64,000 nucleotides of DNA from RYN-133 sp963785425 (GCA_963785425.1 CAWAVG010000002.1:806001-870000); one strand, 5' to 3'. Positions 19,916 through 28,483 are shown, counted from the stretch's first letter. The notes: generated by a model from the letters alone, not told the origin. A program made the numbers and translations.

Positions 19916-20848
19916 CTAGGGGATGAGGACGAGCTTGCCGGTGACGTGACCGGCCATCAGGTGGCGATGTGCCTCGGCGGCGTCGGCCAAGGGATAGGTG
20001 CGCTCGATCATGACCTGCAACGTCCCCTCGACAACCGCCTCGGTGAGCATGCCGCGTGCTGCCCGCCGGATGTCGTCACCGGGGTCGGCTCCAGGGCCGC
20101 CGCCGATGAGCCGGATCCCGTCGACGCCGCGGCCGAAGGCCGCGATCGAGACGATGCGGCTGTGCAGCGGGACGAGTTCGAGCGAGGTGTCGATCGCCTC
20201 GTCGGTGCCGATCAGGTCGGTGGCGGCGTCGACGCCGTCGCGCGCGACCGCGCGCACCCGGTCGGCGAGGCCTGGCCCGTAAGCCACGGGCGTCGCGCCG
20301 AGTGACGCGAGCAACTCGTGATTGCGCTCGCTCGCCGTCGCGACGACCCGCACTTTGCGGGCGACCGCAAGCTGCACGAGCATCAGCCCGACCCCGCCCG
20401 CGGCGCCGTGCACGAGGACGGTCTCACCGGGGCCGACGTCGGCAGCGCTCAGCGCGTGCACCGCCGTGGTGCCGGTCAGCATGAGGGCTGAGGCGGCGTC
20501 CCACTCGACCTCAGCGGGTTTGGGGGTGATCTCGGAGGCGTCGACGAGCACCTGCTCGGCGTACGCGCCGGGAGCGCGGAAGGCGATGACCTCGTCGCCG
20601 ACGGCGATGCCGCGCACATCCGCGCCGACGGAGCTGACGACACCCGATGCCTCCGACCCGACGGGGCGGGGAAGCTGCGACCGGTTGGCGCCGTACGCGC
20701 CGCTGTAGCTCTTGTAATCGATCGGGTTCACCCCGATCGCACGGACGTCCACGACCACCTGGTCGGGGCCGGGCTCGCCGACGGGCCGGTCGATGACGGA
20801 CAGGACCTCTGGGCCACCGAAGTCGGTGGCCACCACGACTGCGCTCAC
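19916..20848 (-). CDS. NADP-dependent quinone oxidoreductase-like protein (MDR, zinc-free)
   Basis: 310 residues. The quinone oxidoreductase pattern includes VDVRAIGVNPIDYKSYSGAY, PRPVGSEASGVVSSVG and the nucleotide-binding segment VLVHGAAGGVGLMLVQLA. No zinc ligands are present. It probably reduces quinones or enones with NADPH. The start is taken as GTG at 20848 (VSAVVVATDFGGPEV); an ATG at 20872 would add eight residues and cannot be excluded. The upstream region holds the inverted repeat array at 20888-20989. Confidence 0.85.
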   Translation of the reverse strand: MSAVVVATDFGGPEVLSVIDRPVGEPGPDQVVVDVRAIGVNPIDYKSYSGAYGANRSQLPRPVGSEASGVVSSVGADVRGIAVGDEVIAFRAPGAYAEQVLVDASEITPKPAEVEWDAASALMLTGTTAVHALSAADVGPGETVLVHGAAGGVGLMLVQLAVARKVRVVATASERNHELLASLGATPVAYGPGLADRVRAVARDGVDAATDLIGTDEAIDTSLELVPLHSRIVSIAAFGRGVDGIRLIGGGPGADPGDDIRRAARGMLTEAVVEGTLQVMIERTYPLADAAEAHRHLMAGHVTGKLVLIP

Positions 20849-20887
20849 ACCCCGCCAACGTCCGACCCCCATCCCAAATTCCGGTGC

Positions 20888-20989
20888 GTGACGGATCCCA
20901 GGATTGGGTGACGGATCGCGACGATGAGTGACGGCGAAATCGCCGTCACTCAACCGCAGGGACGTCACTCAACCGCGGGGACGTCACTC
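20888..20989. repeat. Array R1: 20-bp-spaced GTGACGG units followed by inverted 19-bp-spaced units
   Basis: GTGACGG starts at 20888, 20908 and 20928, exactly 20 bp apart. The inverted form GTCACTC starts at 20945, 20964 and 20983, exactly 19 bp apart. The centre is a perfect 12-bp hairpin, GAGTGACGGCGA (20926-20937), AA, TCGCCGTCACTC (20940-20951). The array lies after the end of the phoD-like gene and before the start of the quinone oxidoreductase gene, both on the minus strand. Its reverse complement is clearly related to the array at 37853-37940. Confidence 0.85.
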
Positions 20990-21003
20990 GCCGCCCCGGG
21001 ACG

Positions 21004-22635
21004 TCAGCCGGCGAGGTCGAGCCGCGCGACGTCCTCGAGGTGTGCCACGTCGTTGCTGCGCGCCGCCTTGCGCAGCCTGGTCTCGGCGTGGCGGCCGTGC
21101 GCGACGAACTCGGCGAGCTCGTTGCCGAAGTAGGGCCCGTCGAGCCGGGTCCATGTGAACGTCGGCTTCGGCACCCGGGCAACGACAGCCAGCACCAGAT
21201 GCAGGGTGCGCTCGACGAAGCGGCTCCAGAAGATGCGGAACGCGAACTTCATGAAGAACGGCACGTAGTTGTGCAGCGGCGAGCACGTCAGTTGATAGAC
21301 GCGCGAGCGCACCGGCTCGCGGAAGTTCACCTCGGCGGCGTAGGCGTGGTGCACGTCGCCGGAGAGCACGCAGATCGACGCCGGTGCGTCAGGACGGCGA
21401 CCGACCGCCGCGATCAGGTCGCCCAGCGCCTCGAACGACTTGTTGAACGACGCCCAGTGTTCGAGGTCGGCGGCACGCCGCAGCCACTCCCCGAACCGGG
21501 CCAGCCGCTTGCCGCGCGTGCCGTCGCAGAGCACCTCGTCCCAGGCCTCCACGTCGTGCAACGCGCGTCCCAACACCCAGGGCAGTGACGTGCCGATCAG
21601 CAGGTGGTCGTAGTCGCCGTCGGTCTGTTTCCGGATCCATGCGAACTCGTCCTTGCTCACCATGCTGCGCTGCCCGTCGCCGAGGATGCGCCCGCACCGA
21701 GAGTCGATCATCACGAGTCGCACGCGGCCGAAGTCGCGGCGGAACGACCAGCGGGTGCCCTTCGCACCGTCGGCCTCGGCGTCTGCGTGCGTGGCGAAGT
21801 CACGCAGCAGGGCGGCGACGTCGGCACCGTGCGTGCGCACCTGCTGGTACAGATCGTTCACGCGCAGCTCGTCCGGGCCGAGATTGCCGAGATGCTGGTA
21901 GATCCAGTACGTCGAGAGCCCGCCCACGATGCGGTCCTGCCACCACGAGGTCTGCTGCATCTCCTCGCGCCACTCGTGCGAGGTGTTCCAGTCGTCGCGT
22001 ACGTCGTGGTCGTCGAAGATCATCGAGCTGCCGACGGTGGACATCAGCCACCGCACGTCGGGGTCGGTCCACGATTCGAGGTAGAGCCACGTGTACTCCT
22101 CGAAGTCGGCCACCTCGGTGGCCGGTCCGTCGTCGGTCATCTCGCGCTTGGCGCGGATGCGCCGCTGGGTGGCCGGCGTGGTCTCGTCGGCATACACCTG
22201 GTCGCCGAGCATCAGGATGCCGTCGGGCCACGTGCTCTCGTCCTGGGTCGCCAGCTCACGCCCGTAGGCGGCGAGGGAGTCGGCGTAGAAGTGCCGGTCA
22301 TCGATCTTGGTGGCCGCGCGGCTGTGGCGGCACGACCCGAACGCCAGGCGCACCTCGGCGTCATCACCACCCTGCGTTCGGATGCGCGACGGGGGACGGG
22401 ACGAGTCGAGCGGCGGCCACACCTGCTCGCCGTCGAGGTGGACCTCGTACGGATGCGATGTCGCCGGGGCGAGGCCCTCGATCGTCACGAGTGCGAAATG
22501 GTGCCCGCCGGCCAGCCAGGTGCGTTCGCGAGCGCCGAGGACCTCGACCACGCACGCCTCGTCGGTCTCGACGAAGACAGTGGCGTCGGTGGTACCGACG
22601 TGACGCAGGACAGGACCGATCAGCAGGCGCGGCAT
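21004..22635 (-). CDS. PhoD-like phosphatase/phosphodiesterase
   Basis: 543 residues from the ATG at 22635 (MPRLLIGPVLRHVG). The metallophosphatase signature runs in order: LAFGSCRHSR near 98, ILMLGDQVYADE near 140, MIFDDHDVRDDW near 206, then ICVLSGDVHHAYAAEV near 430, which provide metal ligands. There is an N-terminal beta-sandwich of the fibronectin-like type (TDATVFVETDEACVVEV). No signal peptide or Tat motif is seen, unlike secreted PhoD, so it may be intracellular. It is divergent from the pup operon, 120 bp away. Confidence 0.88.
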   Translation of the reverse strand: MPRLLIGPVLRHVGTTDATVFVETDEACVVEVLGARERTWLAGGHHFALVTIEGLAPATSHPYEVHLDGEQVWPPLDSSRPPSRIRTQGGDDAEVRLAFGSCRHSRAATKIDDRHFYADSLAAYGRELATQDESTWPDGILMLGDQVYADETTPATQRRIRAKREMTDDGPATEVADFEEYTWLYLESWTDPDVRWLMSTVGSSMIFDDHDVRDDWNTSHEWREEMQQTSWWQDRIVGGLSTYWIYQHLGNLGPDELRVNDLYQQVRTHGADVAALLRDFATHADAEADGAKGTRWSFRRDFGRVRLVMIDSRCGRILGDGQRSMVSKDEFAWIRKQTDGDYDHLLIGTSLPWVLGRALHDVEAWDEVLCDGTRGKRLARFGEWLRRAADLEHWASFNKSFEALGDLIAAVGRRPDAPASICVLSGDVHHAYAAEVNFREPVRSRVYQLTCSPLHNYVPFFMKFAFRIFWSRFVERTLHLVLAVVARVPKPTFTWTRLDGPYFGNELAEFVAHGRHAETRLRKAARSNDVAHLEDVARLDLAG

Positions 22636-22755
22636 ACCCGCTCTTACCCGCTGCGCTGCGGTTACCCACTCAATCCGCAAGCGGAAGGCCTCTTGTCCCG
22701 CACTACTGACGGTGCCGGGTTAGGGTGAGGTCGCAACCAGAAAGGGGAGCTGACG

Positions 22756-22962
22756 ATGCCCACTCACGACAGCGGCCAGAGCCGGCCCCAGAAGCAACAC
22801 GACAAGGTCGACGAGGTCGAGACCGAAGAGCAGTCCGACGTCGCCGAGCGCCACGAGAAGCTGACCGAGGACGTCGACGCGATTCTCGACGAAATCGACG
22901 ACGTTCTCGAGACGAATGCCGAGGACTTCGTCCGTGCGTTCGTGCAAAAGGGCGGCCAGTAA
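22756..22962 (+). CDS. pup: Prokaryotic ubiquitin-like protein Pup
   Basis: 68 residues, acidic and disordered N-terminally, with the conserved C-terminal helix region DVDAILDEIDDVLETNAEDF and the ending KGGQ. The terminal Gln must be deamidated to Glu by Dop before PafA can ligate Pup to substrate lysines. Start ATG follows AAAGGGGAGCTGACG, a strong ribosome-binding site; a TAGGGT box at 22721-22726 is a candidate -10. prcB follows after 81 bp. dop, usually immediately upstream, is not here. Confidence 0.97.
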   Translation: MPTHDSGQSRPQKQHDKVDEVETEEQSDVAERHEKLTEDVDAILDEIDDVLETNAEDFVRAFVQKGGQ

Positions 22963-23043
22963 GGCACGTCCGAGCCGACCGGCTCGCGGTCGCCGTGGCT
23001 GGGTAGGGTCGCTGATGTCCGTCCCACCCAGCGAGGAGCCACG

Positions 23044-23868
23044 TTGACCAACGAGCGACCCGGCGTGCACGGGATACTCCGGTACGCGACGTCACCCGGT
23101 TCGTCGTCCTTCGCCGAATTCCTCTCCGCGGCCGCGCCGGAGCTCCTGCCGCGCTCGCAGGCGTACCCCGCCGACGCGCCCCACGGCACCACGATCGTCG
23201 CGGCACTGTTCGACGGCGGCGTCGTCATGGCAGGCGACCGCCGCGCCACCGCAGGCAACCTGATCGCGCAGCGCGACATGGAGAAGGTCTTCGCCGCCGA
23301 CGACTACAGCCTCGTCGGCATCGCCGGAACGGCGGGCCTCGCGATCGAGATCGTGCGGCTCTACCAGGTCGAGCTCGAGCACTACGAGAAGATCGAGGGA
23401 ACCCAGCTCACCCTCGACGGCAAGGCGAACCGCCTGGCGACGATGATCCGCGGCAACCTCGGGCAGGCGATCCAGGGACTCGCCGTAGTCCCGCTGTTTG
23501 CAGGCTTCGATGTCGACGCACCCGATCCCGCCGACGCCGCCCGCATCTACAGCTTCGACGTGGCCGGCGGGCGTTATCCCGAGCGCTACTTCCACTCGGT
23601 CGGCAGTGGCTCGCTGTTCGCCCGCGGTGCGCTGAAAAAGTTGTGGCGGCCGGGTCTCGACCGTGCGGGCGTGGTGCGCGTCGTCGTCGAAGCGCTCTAC
23701 GACGCCGCCGACGACGATTCAGCCACGGGCGGGCCTGACATCACCCGCGGCATCTACCCCGTCGTGTGGGTCGCTGATGCCGACGGCGCTCAGCGCGTGC
23801 CCGAGGACGACCTGGCGACGGTCGTGCGCGACATCATCGCCGAGCGCCAGACGCAACCGGGCAGCTGA
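23044..23868 (+). CDS. prcB: Proteasome subunit beta
   Basis: 274 residues. A 48-residue propeptide ends at APHG and is cleaved to expose the catalytic Thr49 (GTTIVAALFDGG). Other active-site positions, including the GDRRATAGN region and a Lys in MEKVFAAD, are in place. It forms the inner proteolytic rings of the 20S core that degrade pupylated proteins. The start appears to be TTG at 23044: it is preceded by GAGGAGCCACG and gives the expected N-terminus, and no closer ATG or GTG fits. prcA follows after 13 bp. Confidence 0.96.
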   Translation: MTNERPGVHGILRYATSPGSSSFAEFLSAAAPELLPRSQAYPADAPHGTTIVAALFDGGVVMAGDRRATAGNLIAQRDMEKVFAADDYSLVGIAGTAGLAIEIVRLYQVELEHYEKIEGTQLTLDGKANRLATMIRGNLGQAIQGLAVVPLFAGFDVDAPDPADAARIYSFDVAGGRYPERYFHSVGSGSLFARGALKKLWRPGLDRAGVVRVVVEALYDAADDDSATGGPDITRGIYPVVWVADADGAQRVPEDDLATVVRDIIAERQTQPGS

Positions 23869-23881
23869 AGGAGACCTGGCA

Positions 23882-24652
23882 ATGTCCATGCCGTTCTACG
23901 CCTCGGCCGAGCAGATCATGCGCGACCGTTCCGAGTACGCGCGCAAGAACGTCTCGCGCGGGCGCGGTGTCGTCGTGCTCAAGTACCCCGACGGGGTGCT
24001 GCTCGTCGCCGAGAACACGTCCAACACGCTGCACAAGATCAGCGAGATCTACGACCGCATCGCGTTCGCGGGCGTCGGCAAGTACAACGAGTACGAGAAC
24101 CTGCGCGTGGCAGGCATCCGTCTGGCCGACCTGCGCGGCTACTCCTACGACCGTCGCGATGTGACGGCGCGCGCCCTGGCGAACGCGTACGCGCAGACGC
24201 TGGGGGCGATCTTCACCGAGCAGCAGAAGCCGTACGAGGTCGAGATCTGCGTCGCCGAGGTCGGCGACAGCCCTGACGGCGATCAGCTGTACCGACTGAC
24301 CTACGACGGGACGATTGTCGACGAGCCGGACTTCCTCGTGATGGGTGGCCAGGCCGACGCGATCGCGTCGGAGTTGAAGCGCAACTTCACGCCGGGCGCG
24401 TCGCTGCACGACGGCCTGCACGCGGCCGTCTCGGCGCTCGGATCGGCAGGCGGTACCGACGGTAAGCCGCGGGAGCTGCCCACGTCCCAGCTCGAGGTCG
24501 CGGTGCTCGACCGCACCCGGGGCAAGCGCAAGTTCCGGCGGCTCACCGGCGCCGCGCTGACCCGCCTGCTGCCGGCAGGGGAAGCAGCCGATCCGGCGAC
24601 CGCGATCCCGCCTGAGGTCGCCGACGAGATCGATCCCGACGACCTGCCGTAG
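23882..24652 (+). CDS. prcA: Proteasome subunit alpha
   Basis: 256 residues. The N-terminus MSMPFYASAEQIMRDRSEYA is typical of actinobacterial alpha subunits, followed by the alpha/beta sandwich (RGRGVVVLKYPDGVLLVAEN, ISEIYDRIAFAGVGKYNEYE). The alpha ring gates entry to the core and binds the Mpa/ARC ATPase. The ending DPDDLP differs from the GQYL-type activator-docking tail of mycobacterial PrcA. ATG at 23882 follows GAAGGAGACCTGGCA. Downstream is the R2 inverted array and a convergent Rieske gene. Confidence 0.96.
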   Translation: MSMPFYASAEQIMRDRSEYARKNVSRGRGVVVLKYPDGVLLVAENTSNTLHKISEIYDRIAFAGVGKYNEYENLRVAGIRLADLRGYSYDRRDVTARALANAYAQTLGAIFTEQQKPYEVEICVAEVGDSPDGDQLYRLTYDGTIVDEPDFLVMGGQADAIASELKRNFTPGASLHDGLHAAVSALGSAGGTDGKPRELPTSQLEVAVLDRTRGKRKFRRLTGAALTRLLPAGEAADPATAIPPEVADEIDPDDLP

Positions 24653-24661
24653 CCCGCGGCC

Positions 24662-24722
24662 GTGGTCAGTTGCGGCCTCAGTGGTCAGCTGCAACCGACC
24701 ACTGAGTCCCGAACTGACCACT
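24662..24722. repeat. Array R2: near-palindromic 60-bp element between prcA and the Rieske gene
   Basis: GTGGTCAG starts at 24662 and 24681 (19 bp apart), then the inverted GACCACT starts at 24697 and 24716 (19 bp apart). The outer 60 bp are largely their own reverse complement. It has the same layout as arrays R1, R3 and R4 with a different unit sequence. It sits between convergent genes and could act as a two-way transcription stop, though no T-tract follows. Confidence 0.8.
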
Positions 24723-24754
24723 GCCGGACGGGGAGGGGCGGGGCAGGGCGGGCG

Positions 24755-25171
24755 TCAGGACGTGACGATGTCGCCGTGCTCGACCTTCACCGCCACCTTG
24801 GGCAGCGGTGCGGGTGCCGGGGTCTGGAGCACCTTGCCGGTCAGCGCGTTGTAGACCGAGCCGTGGCACGGGCAGACGGCCTTGTTGCCCTGCGGCTGCA
24901 CCGTGCAGCCCTGATGCGTGCAGATCGCGCTGAAGCAGGCCACGGTGCTCCCGGTGGGCCGCGAGACGATCACCGGGTGCCCGTCGACGTCGGCCGAGAT
25001 GGCCTCACCGACCTTGATGTCCGAGACCTTGGCGACCTGCTGCCCGCTGGCCGATTTCGGCGGGGCCGTCGTGGCTGCGCCGGTGCTGCCACATGCCGCC
25101 AGACCAACGGCGCCGACCGCGCCCGCACCCGCTGCGAGCGCCGCGCGCCGGGAAACGTGCGAAGTTGTCAT
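24755..25171 (-). CDS. Rieske 2Fe-2S lipoprotein
   Basis: 138 residues. The signal sequence has a twin-arginine-like SRRAALAAGAGAVGAVGLAAC; Cys27 is a likely lipobox cysteine, so this is probably a Tat-exported, lipid-anchored protein. Cluster motifs are CTHQGC (Cys84, His86) and CPCHGS (Cys100, His103), with Cys89 and Cys102 placed to form the usual disulphide. No oxygenase or cytochrome partner is adjacent. The ATG lacks a ribosome-binding site but lies seven bases after a TGAACC-N16-CGTACG promoter matching that of the divergent sigma factor, so it is predicted to be a leaderless member of its regulon. Confidence 0.92.
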   Translation of the reverse strand: MTTSHVSRRAALAAGAGAVGAVGLAACGSTGAATTAPPKSASGQQVAKVSDIKVGEAISADVDGHPVIVSRPTGSTVACFSAICTHQGCTVQPQGNKAVCPCHGSVYNALTGKVLQTPAPAPLPKVAVKVEHGDIVTS

Positions 25172-25178
25172 GATTGGC

Positions 25179-25206
25179 CGTACGGGCGTCGCCGGATGCT
25201 GGTTCA
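25179..25206 (-). promoter_or_regulatory. ECF-type promoter for the Rieske gene
   Basis: On the minus strand: TGAACC (25206-25201), 16-bp spacer, CGTACG (25184-25179), then seven bases to the ATG at 25171. This fits the SigL-type consensus TGAACC-N15-18-CGT known from Mycobacterium tuberculosis. It mirrors the sigma-factor promoter 28 bp away on the opposite strand. Confidence 0.7.
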
Positions 25207-25233
25207 CGATCGACGACGTTACTTCGGCGGTGC

Positions 25234-25262
25234 TGAACCGAACCGGGGTTCTGGCGCGTATC
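25234..25262 (+). promoter_or_regulatory. Autoregulatory ECF-type promoter for the sigma/anti-sigma operon
   Basis: TGAACC (25234-25239), 17-bp spacer, CGTATC (25257-25262), about 30 bp before the sigma-factor ATG. It matches the TGAACC-N-CGT consensus recognised by SigL-type factors, which typically transcribe their own gene. Confidence 0.7.
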
Positions 25263-25291
25263 ACAGGTATGACCGTGTCGCGGACACAACC

Positions 25292-25828
25292 ATGAGTGCC
25301 ACACTTGTGGACCTGAGCGACGACCAGCTGTTGCGAACGCTGCACGATCAGCACGCCCACGCCCTGTGGACGTACGTGGTGCGGCTGACCGGCGGTGACC
25401 GTGCGAAGGCGCAGGACGTGGTGCAGGAGACCCTGCTCCGCGCGTGGCGAACCCCGTCCGTCCTCGACCAGAGCAAGGGCTCACCGCGCGGCTGGCTCTA
25501 CACGGTGGCGCGCCGCATCGTCATCGACGACTGGCGCTCGTCGCGCACGCGTCCCGAAGTCGTCACCGACGAGCTGCCCGAGCCGCGGCGCAGCGGCGAA
25601 CTCGACGCGATCGCCGAACACACCGTCGACCGCGAGCTGGTTGTCGCTGCCCTGCGCACCCTCTCGACGGAGCACCGCGAGGTCATCCTCGAGTGCTACT
25701 TCCGGGGTTCCTCGGTCGCCGAGGCTGCAGCCACGCTGGGCATCCCGCCCGGCACGGTCAAGTCACGCACCCACTACGCCCTGCGCGCCCTGCGCCTGGC
25801 GATCGACGAGATGGGAGGTAGGTCGTGA
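25292..25828 (+). CDS. ECF RNA polymerase sigma factor, SigL/SigK-like
   Basis: 178 residues. Region 2 is HALWTYVVRLTGGDRAKAQD with the -10 recognition helix DVVQETLLRAWRTP and PRGWLYTVARRIVIDDWRS. Region 4 is LVVAALRTLSTEHREVILEC followed by the helix-turn-helix SVAEAAATLGIPPGTVKSRT. It redirects RNA polymerase to TGAACC-type promoters (inferred from the divergent promoters present here). ATG at 25292. The stop overlaps the anti-sigma GTG by four bases (GTGA), giving balanced synthesis. Similar to the M. tuberculosis sigL-rslA pair. Confidence 0.92.
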   Translation: MSATLVDLSDDQLLRTLHDQHAHALWTYVVRLTGGDRAKAQDVVQETLLRAWRTPSVLDQSKGSPRGWLYTVARRIVIDDWRSSRTRPEVVTDELPEPRRSGELDAIAEHTVDRELVVAALRTLSTEHREVILECYFRGSSVAEAAATLGIPPGTVKSRTHYALRALRLAIDEMGGRS

Positions 25829-26472
25829 GCACCACCGATCCGCACCGCTACGACGATGCGGCCTACGTCCTCGGTGCGCTGGCACCTGACGAACAGGCCG
25901 CCTTCGAAATGCATCTGCTCACGTGCGACGAGTGCCGGGCCCGTGTGCGTGAGATCGACGCGCTGCCCGCGCTGCTCGCAGGCATCGACGAGACCGATCT
26001 CGTCGACGAACCGCTCCCGATGACGTTGCTGCCGTCACTGCTCCGCACGGCGGGCCGCCAGCGACGCCGCCAGCGGCTGGTGGTCGGGTCGCTCGCTGCG
26101 GTCGCGGCAGCCTGTGTGCTTGCCCTGGTCATCGCGTTGTGGCCGGCCTCGACGTCCGGCGGCCCGGCGCGCCGCGCGTTCGTCGCGGTCGCGCAGAGCC
26201 CGGTCAGCGCGACGGCCAGCCTGACGGCCAAGAGCTGGGGCACTGCCATCGATGTGCGCTGCCACTACCTCGACGCCAGCGTCGACAAGGCCTGGCACTA
26301 CGGGTTGGTCGTCTACGACCGCTCCGGCCGGCCGCACCGCCTCGGCGACTGGAAGCTGCCGCCGGACAAGGACATCGACTACCAGGCGGGGACGTCGCTG
26401 ACGCCGGCACAGATCACGAAGGTCGAGATCACCGGACCCGACGGGACACCGGTGTTGAAGTTGACGACCTGA
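25825..26472 (+). CDS. Zinc-binding anti-sigma factor (RslA-like, ZAS family)
   Basis: 215 residues. The N-terminal zinc-associated anti-sigma motif is His30-x3-Cys34-x2-Cys37 (HLLTCDEC), in a helical domain that masks the sigma factor. One membrane span follows at about 86-108 (LVVGSLAAVAAACVLALVIA). The extracytoplasmic part ends in a DUF/zinc-finger-associated sandwich (VVYDRSGRPHRLGDWKLPPD). The zinc-thiol site suggests release of the sigma factor by oxidation, as for RslA. Its stop is four bases from that of the convergent S9 peptidase gene. Confidence 0.9.
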   Translation: MSTTDPHRYDDAAYVLGALAPDEQAAFEMHLLTCDECRARVREIDALPALLAGIDETDLVDEPLPMTLLPSLLRTAGRQRRRQRLVVGSLAAVAAACVLALVIALWPASTSGGPARRAFVAVAQSPVSATASLTAKSWGTAIDVRCHYLDASVDKAWHYGLVVYDRSGRPHRLGDWKLPPDKDIDYQAGTSLTPAQITKVEITGPDGTPVLKLTT

Positions 26473-26476
26473 GCTT

Positions 26477-28456
26477 TCAGAGCAGGTCGGGCTTGACCCA
26501 GGGTTCGTCGTGCACGTGGTGCGCCAGCCACGCCCACACGGTCTCGTACCAGACGCGCGCGTTGCCTGGCTTCAGGATCCAGTGCCCCTCGTCGGGGTAG
26601 TAAAGATAGGACGACTCGACGCCCGAGCGTTGCAGGTCGTACCAGAGACGCAGGGCCTCGCCGATGGGAACCCGGTAGTCCTTGTCGCCGTGGACGACGA
26701 GCATCGGCGTCGTGATCGCCTTGACGAAGTGGTGCGGTGACCATTCGGCGTAGCGCTCGGGCTGGTCGGCGGGCAGGCCCCACTCGCGGGCCCAGTACGC
26801 GGGATGGTCGGTCGTCGCCTGGAACTGGTCGAGTGCCCACAGGCTCGCGTGCGTGACGATGCAGCGGAACCGGTCGGTGTGGCCGGCGACCCAGTTGGCC
26901 ATGTACCCGCCGTAGGAGCCGCCCATCGCGGCCGTCCTGGTCTCGTTGATGTCGGGACGGGAGACGACGGCGTCGGTGATCGACATCAGGTCGGTGAACG
27001 GAGCTCCGCCCCACTGCCCCCAGCCACGCTCGATCATGCCCGCGCCGTACCCGGTCGACAGCGCGGGATCGGGCAGCAGGACGGCGTACCCCTTCCCGAC
27101 CAGCAACCACGGATTCCAGCGCCAGCTCCAGCTGTTCCAGCTGTTGAGCGGGCCGCCGTGGATCCACAGCAGGAACGGCGCCGGCGAGTCGGCCGACGCG
27201 TCGTCGGGCAGCGCGAGCCAACCCTCGACGGTCGTGCCGTCCGCAGCCTGCGTCGAGACCCGCTCGACCCGGCCGGGCGCGTCGATAGCGCCGGGCGCGT
27301 GCAGCTCGACCGCGTCGCCTTCGGTGGCTGTGGCGTCGAGGCGGACGGGCCGGGGCGGGCTGGTGACGGCGTCGCGCAACGCGAACAGGGTGGCGCCGTC
27401 CGGATGCACCCGGACGCTGCTGAAGTGCCCGGAGGACGTGACGCGGGTGACGGCGCCCGTCTCGACGTCGACCCGGAAGATCGGGCAGTGCCCCTGCTGG
27501 TCGGCGGTGAAGAAGATCGACCGGCCGTCGGCGGAGAACTGCGGGGCGCCCGGCCAGAGGTCCGGGTCGGCGACCAACTCGCGGCCCTCGCCAGAGGCGA
27601 GGTCGATGAGCCACAGCGAATTCTTCGGCGGCGTGTCGTAGTCGGAGTCGATCCCGCGCACGCACACGACCGACCTTCCGTCGCGCGACACGGCCGGCGA
27701 CCCGTAGAACACGTGCGGCTCGTCGGCGAGGACGCGTCGCGATCCGTCGGCAGTGTCGATCGCGATCAGTTGGGCACGGGGGTACCCCGGCTCGTCCGGC
27801 ACGTTCCAGCTCACGACGACCGTCGATCCGTCGGGCGTGACCGCGAACGCCGCCTCGTCGAGCGCGCGGCCCGGTTCGGGCGTGAGGTCGACGGCGTCGC
27901 CCGTGTCGAGGTCGTGCAGCGCGAGCAGACGCACCTCGTCGGGGCCGAGATCGTGGTCCCAGAATCGCACGGGAGATTCGGTGTGCAGCACCGCGGTGAT
28001 CTTCTTGTCCTTGCGGGTCTTGCGGCGCGTCTCGTCCGCCTCGCCGTCGGTGGTGCCGGCAAAAGCCTTCGTCGACACCACCACGGTGCCGGACGACAGC
28101 GCAACGCCGGACGCGGCGATCCCGCCCGGACGCGTGAGCACGCGCTCGGCCTCGCCGATCGCCGGCAGCCGCCACAGCGCGGCCGGCCCGTCGTCGTCGG
28201 CCTCGCGTGTGGAGGTGAACAGCAGCGAGCCGTCGGGGCAGAAGGCTGGGGACCTCTCACCCTTGTCCGACCGGGTCAGCCGCCGTGCCGGGGTCTGGCC
28301 GGTCTGATCGAGCTCCCACAACGAGCTGACGAACTTGTCGCCGTCCTCGGTGAGCTCGCTGATCGCGGCGACCAGCCGCGATCCGTCCGGCGCGAGCGCC
28401 AGACCGTCGATCCGGCTCAGCGCGAGATAGTCGTCGAAAGAGGCGAAACCGCTCAT
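26477..28456 (-). CDS. S9 family prolyl oligopeptidase/acylaminoacyl-peptidase
   Basis: 659 residues from the ATG at 28456, which follows a GGTGAG ribosome-binding site. The N-terminal two thirds form a WD40-like propeller with repeated DG-S motifs (LALAPDGSRLVAAIS, FSADGRSIFFTAD). The C-terminal alpha/beta hydrolase carries the triad: Ser in GGSYGGYMANW, Asp in GDKDYRVP, His in PDEGHW. It cleaves short peptides inside the cell; no signal peptide is present. It lies 27 bp downstream of the cocE-like gene, probably in one operon for peptide breakdown. Confidence 0.93.
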   Translation of the reverse strand: MSGFASFDDYLALSRIDGLALAPDGSRLVAAISELTEDGDKFVSSLWELDQTGQTPARRLTRSDKGERSPAFCPDGSLLFTSTREADDDGPAALWRLPAIGEAERVLTRPGGIAASGVALSSGTVVVSTKAFAGTTDGEADETRRKTRKDKKITAVLHTESPVRFWDHDLGPDEVRLLALHDLDTGDAVDLTPEPGRALDEAAFAVTPDGSTVVVSWNVPDEPGYPRAQLIAIDTADGSRRVLADEPHVFYGSPAVSRDGRSVVCVRGIDSDYDTPPKNSLWLIDLASGEGRELVADPDLWPGAPQFSADGRSIFFTADQQGHCPIFRVDVETGAVTRVTSSGHFSSVRVHPDGATLFALRDAVTSPPRPVRLDATATEGDAVELHAPGAIDAPGRVERVSTQAADGTTVEGWLALPDDASADSPAPFLLWIHGGPLNSWNSWSWRWNPWLLVGKGYAVLLPDPALSTGYGAGMIERGWGQWGGAPFTDLMSITDAVVSRPDINETRTAAMGGSYGGYMANWVAGHTDRFRCIVTHASLWALDQFQATTDHPAYWAREWGLPADQPERYAEWSPHHFVKAITTPMLVVHGDKDYRVPIGEALRLWYDLQRSGVESSYLYYPDEGHWILKPGNARVWYETVWAWLAHHVHDEPWVKPDLL

Positions 28457-28483
28457 GTTGCTCACCGTAGTGAGCAGCGGCAC

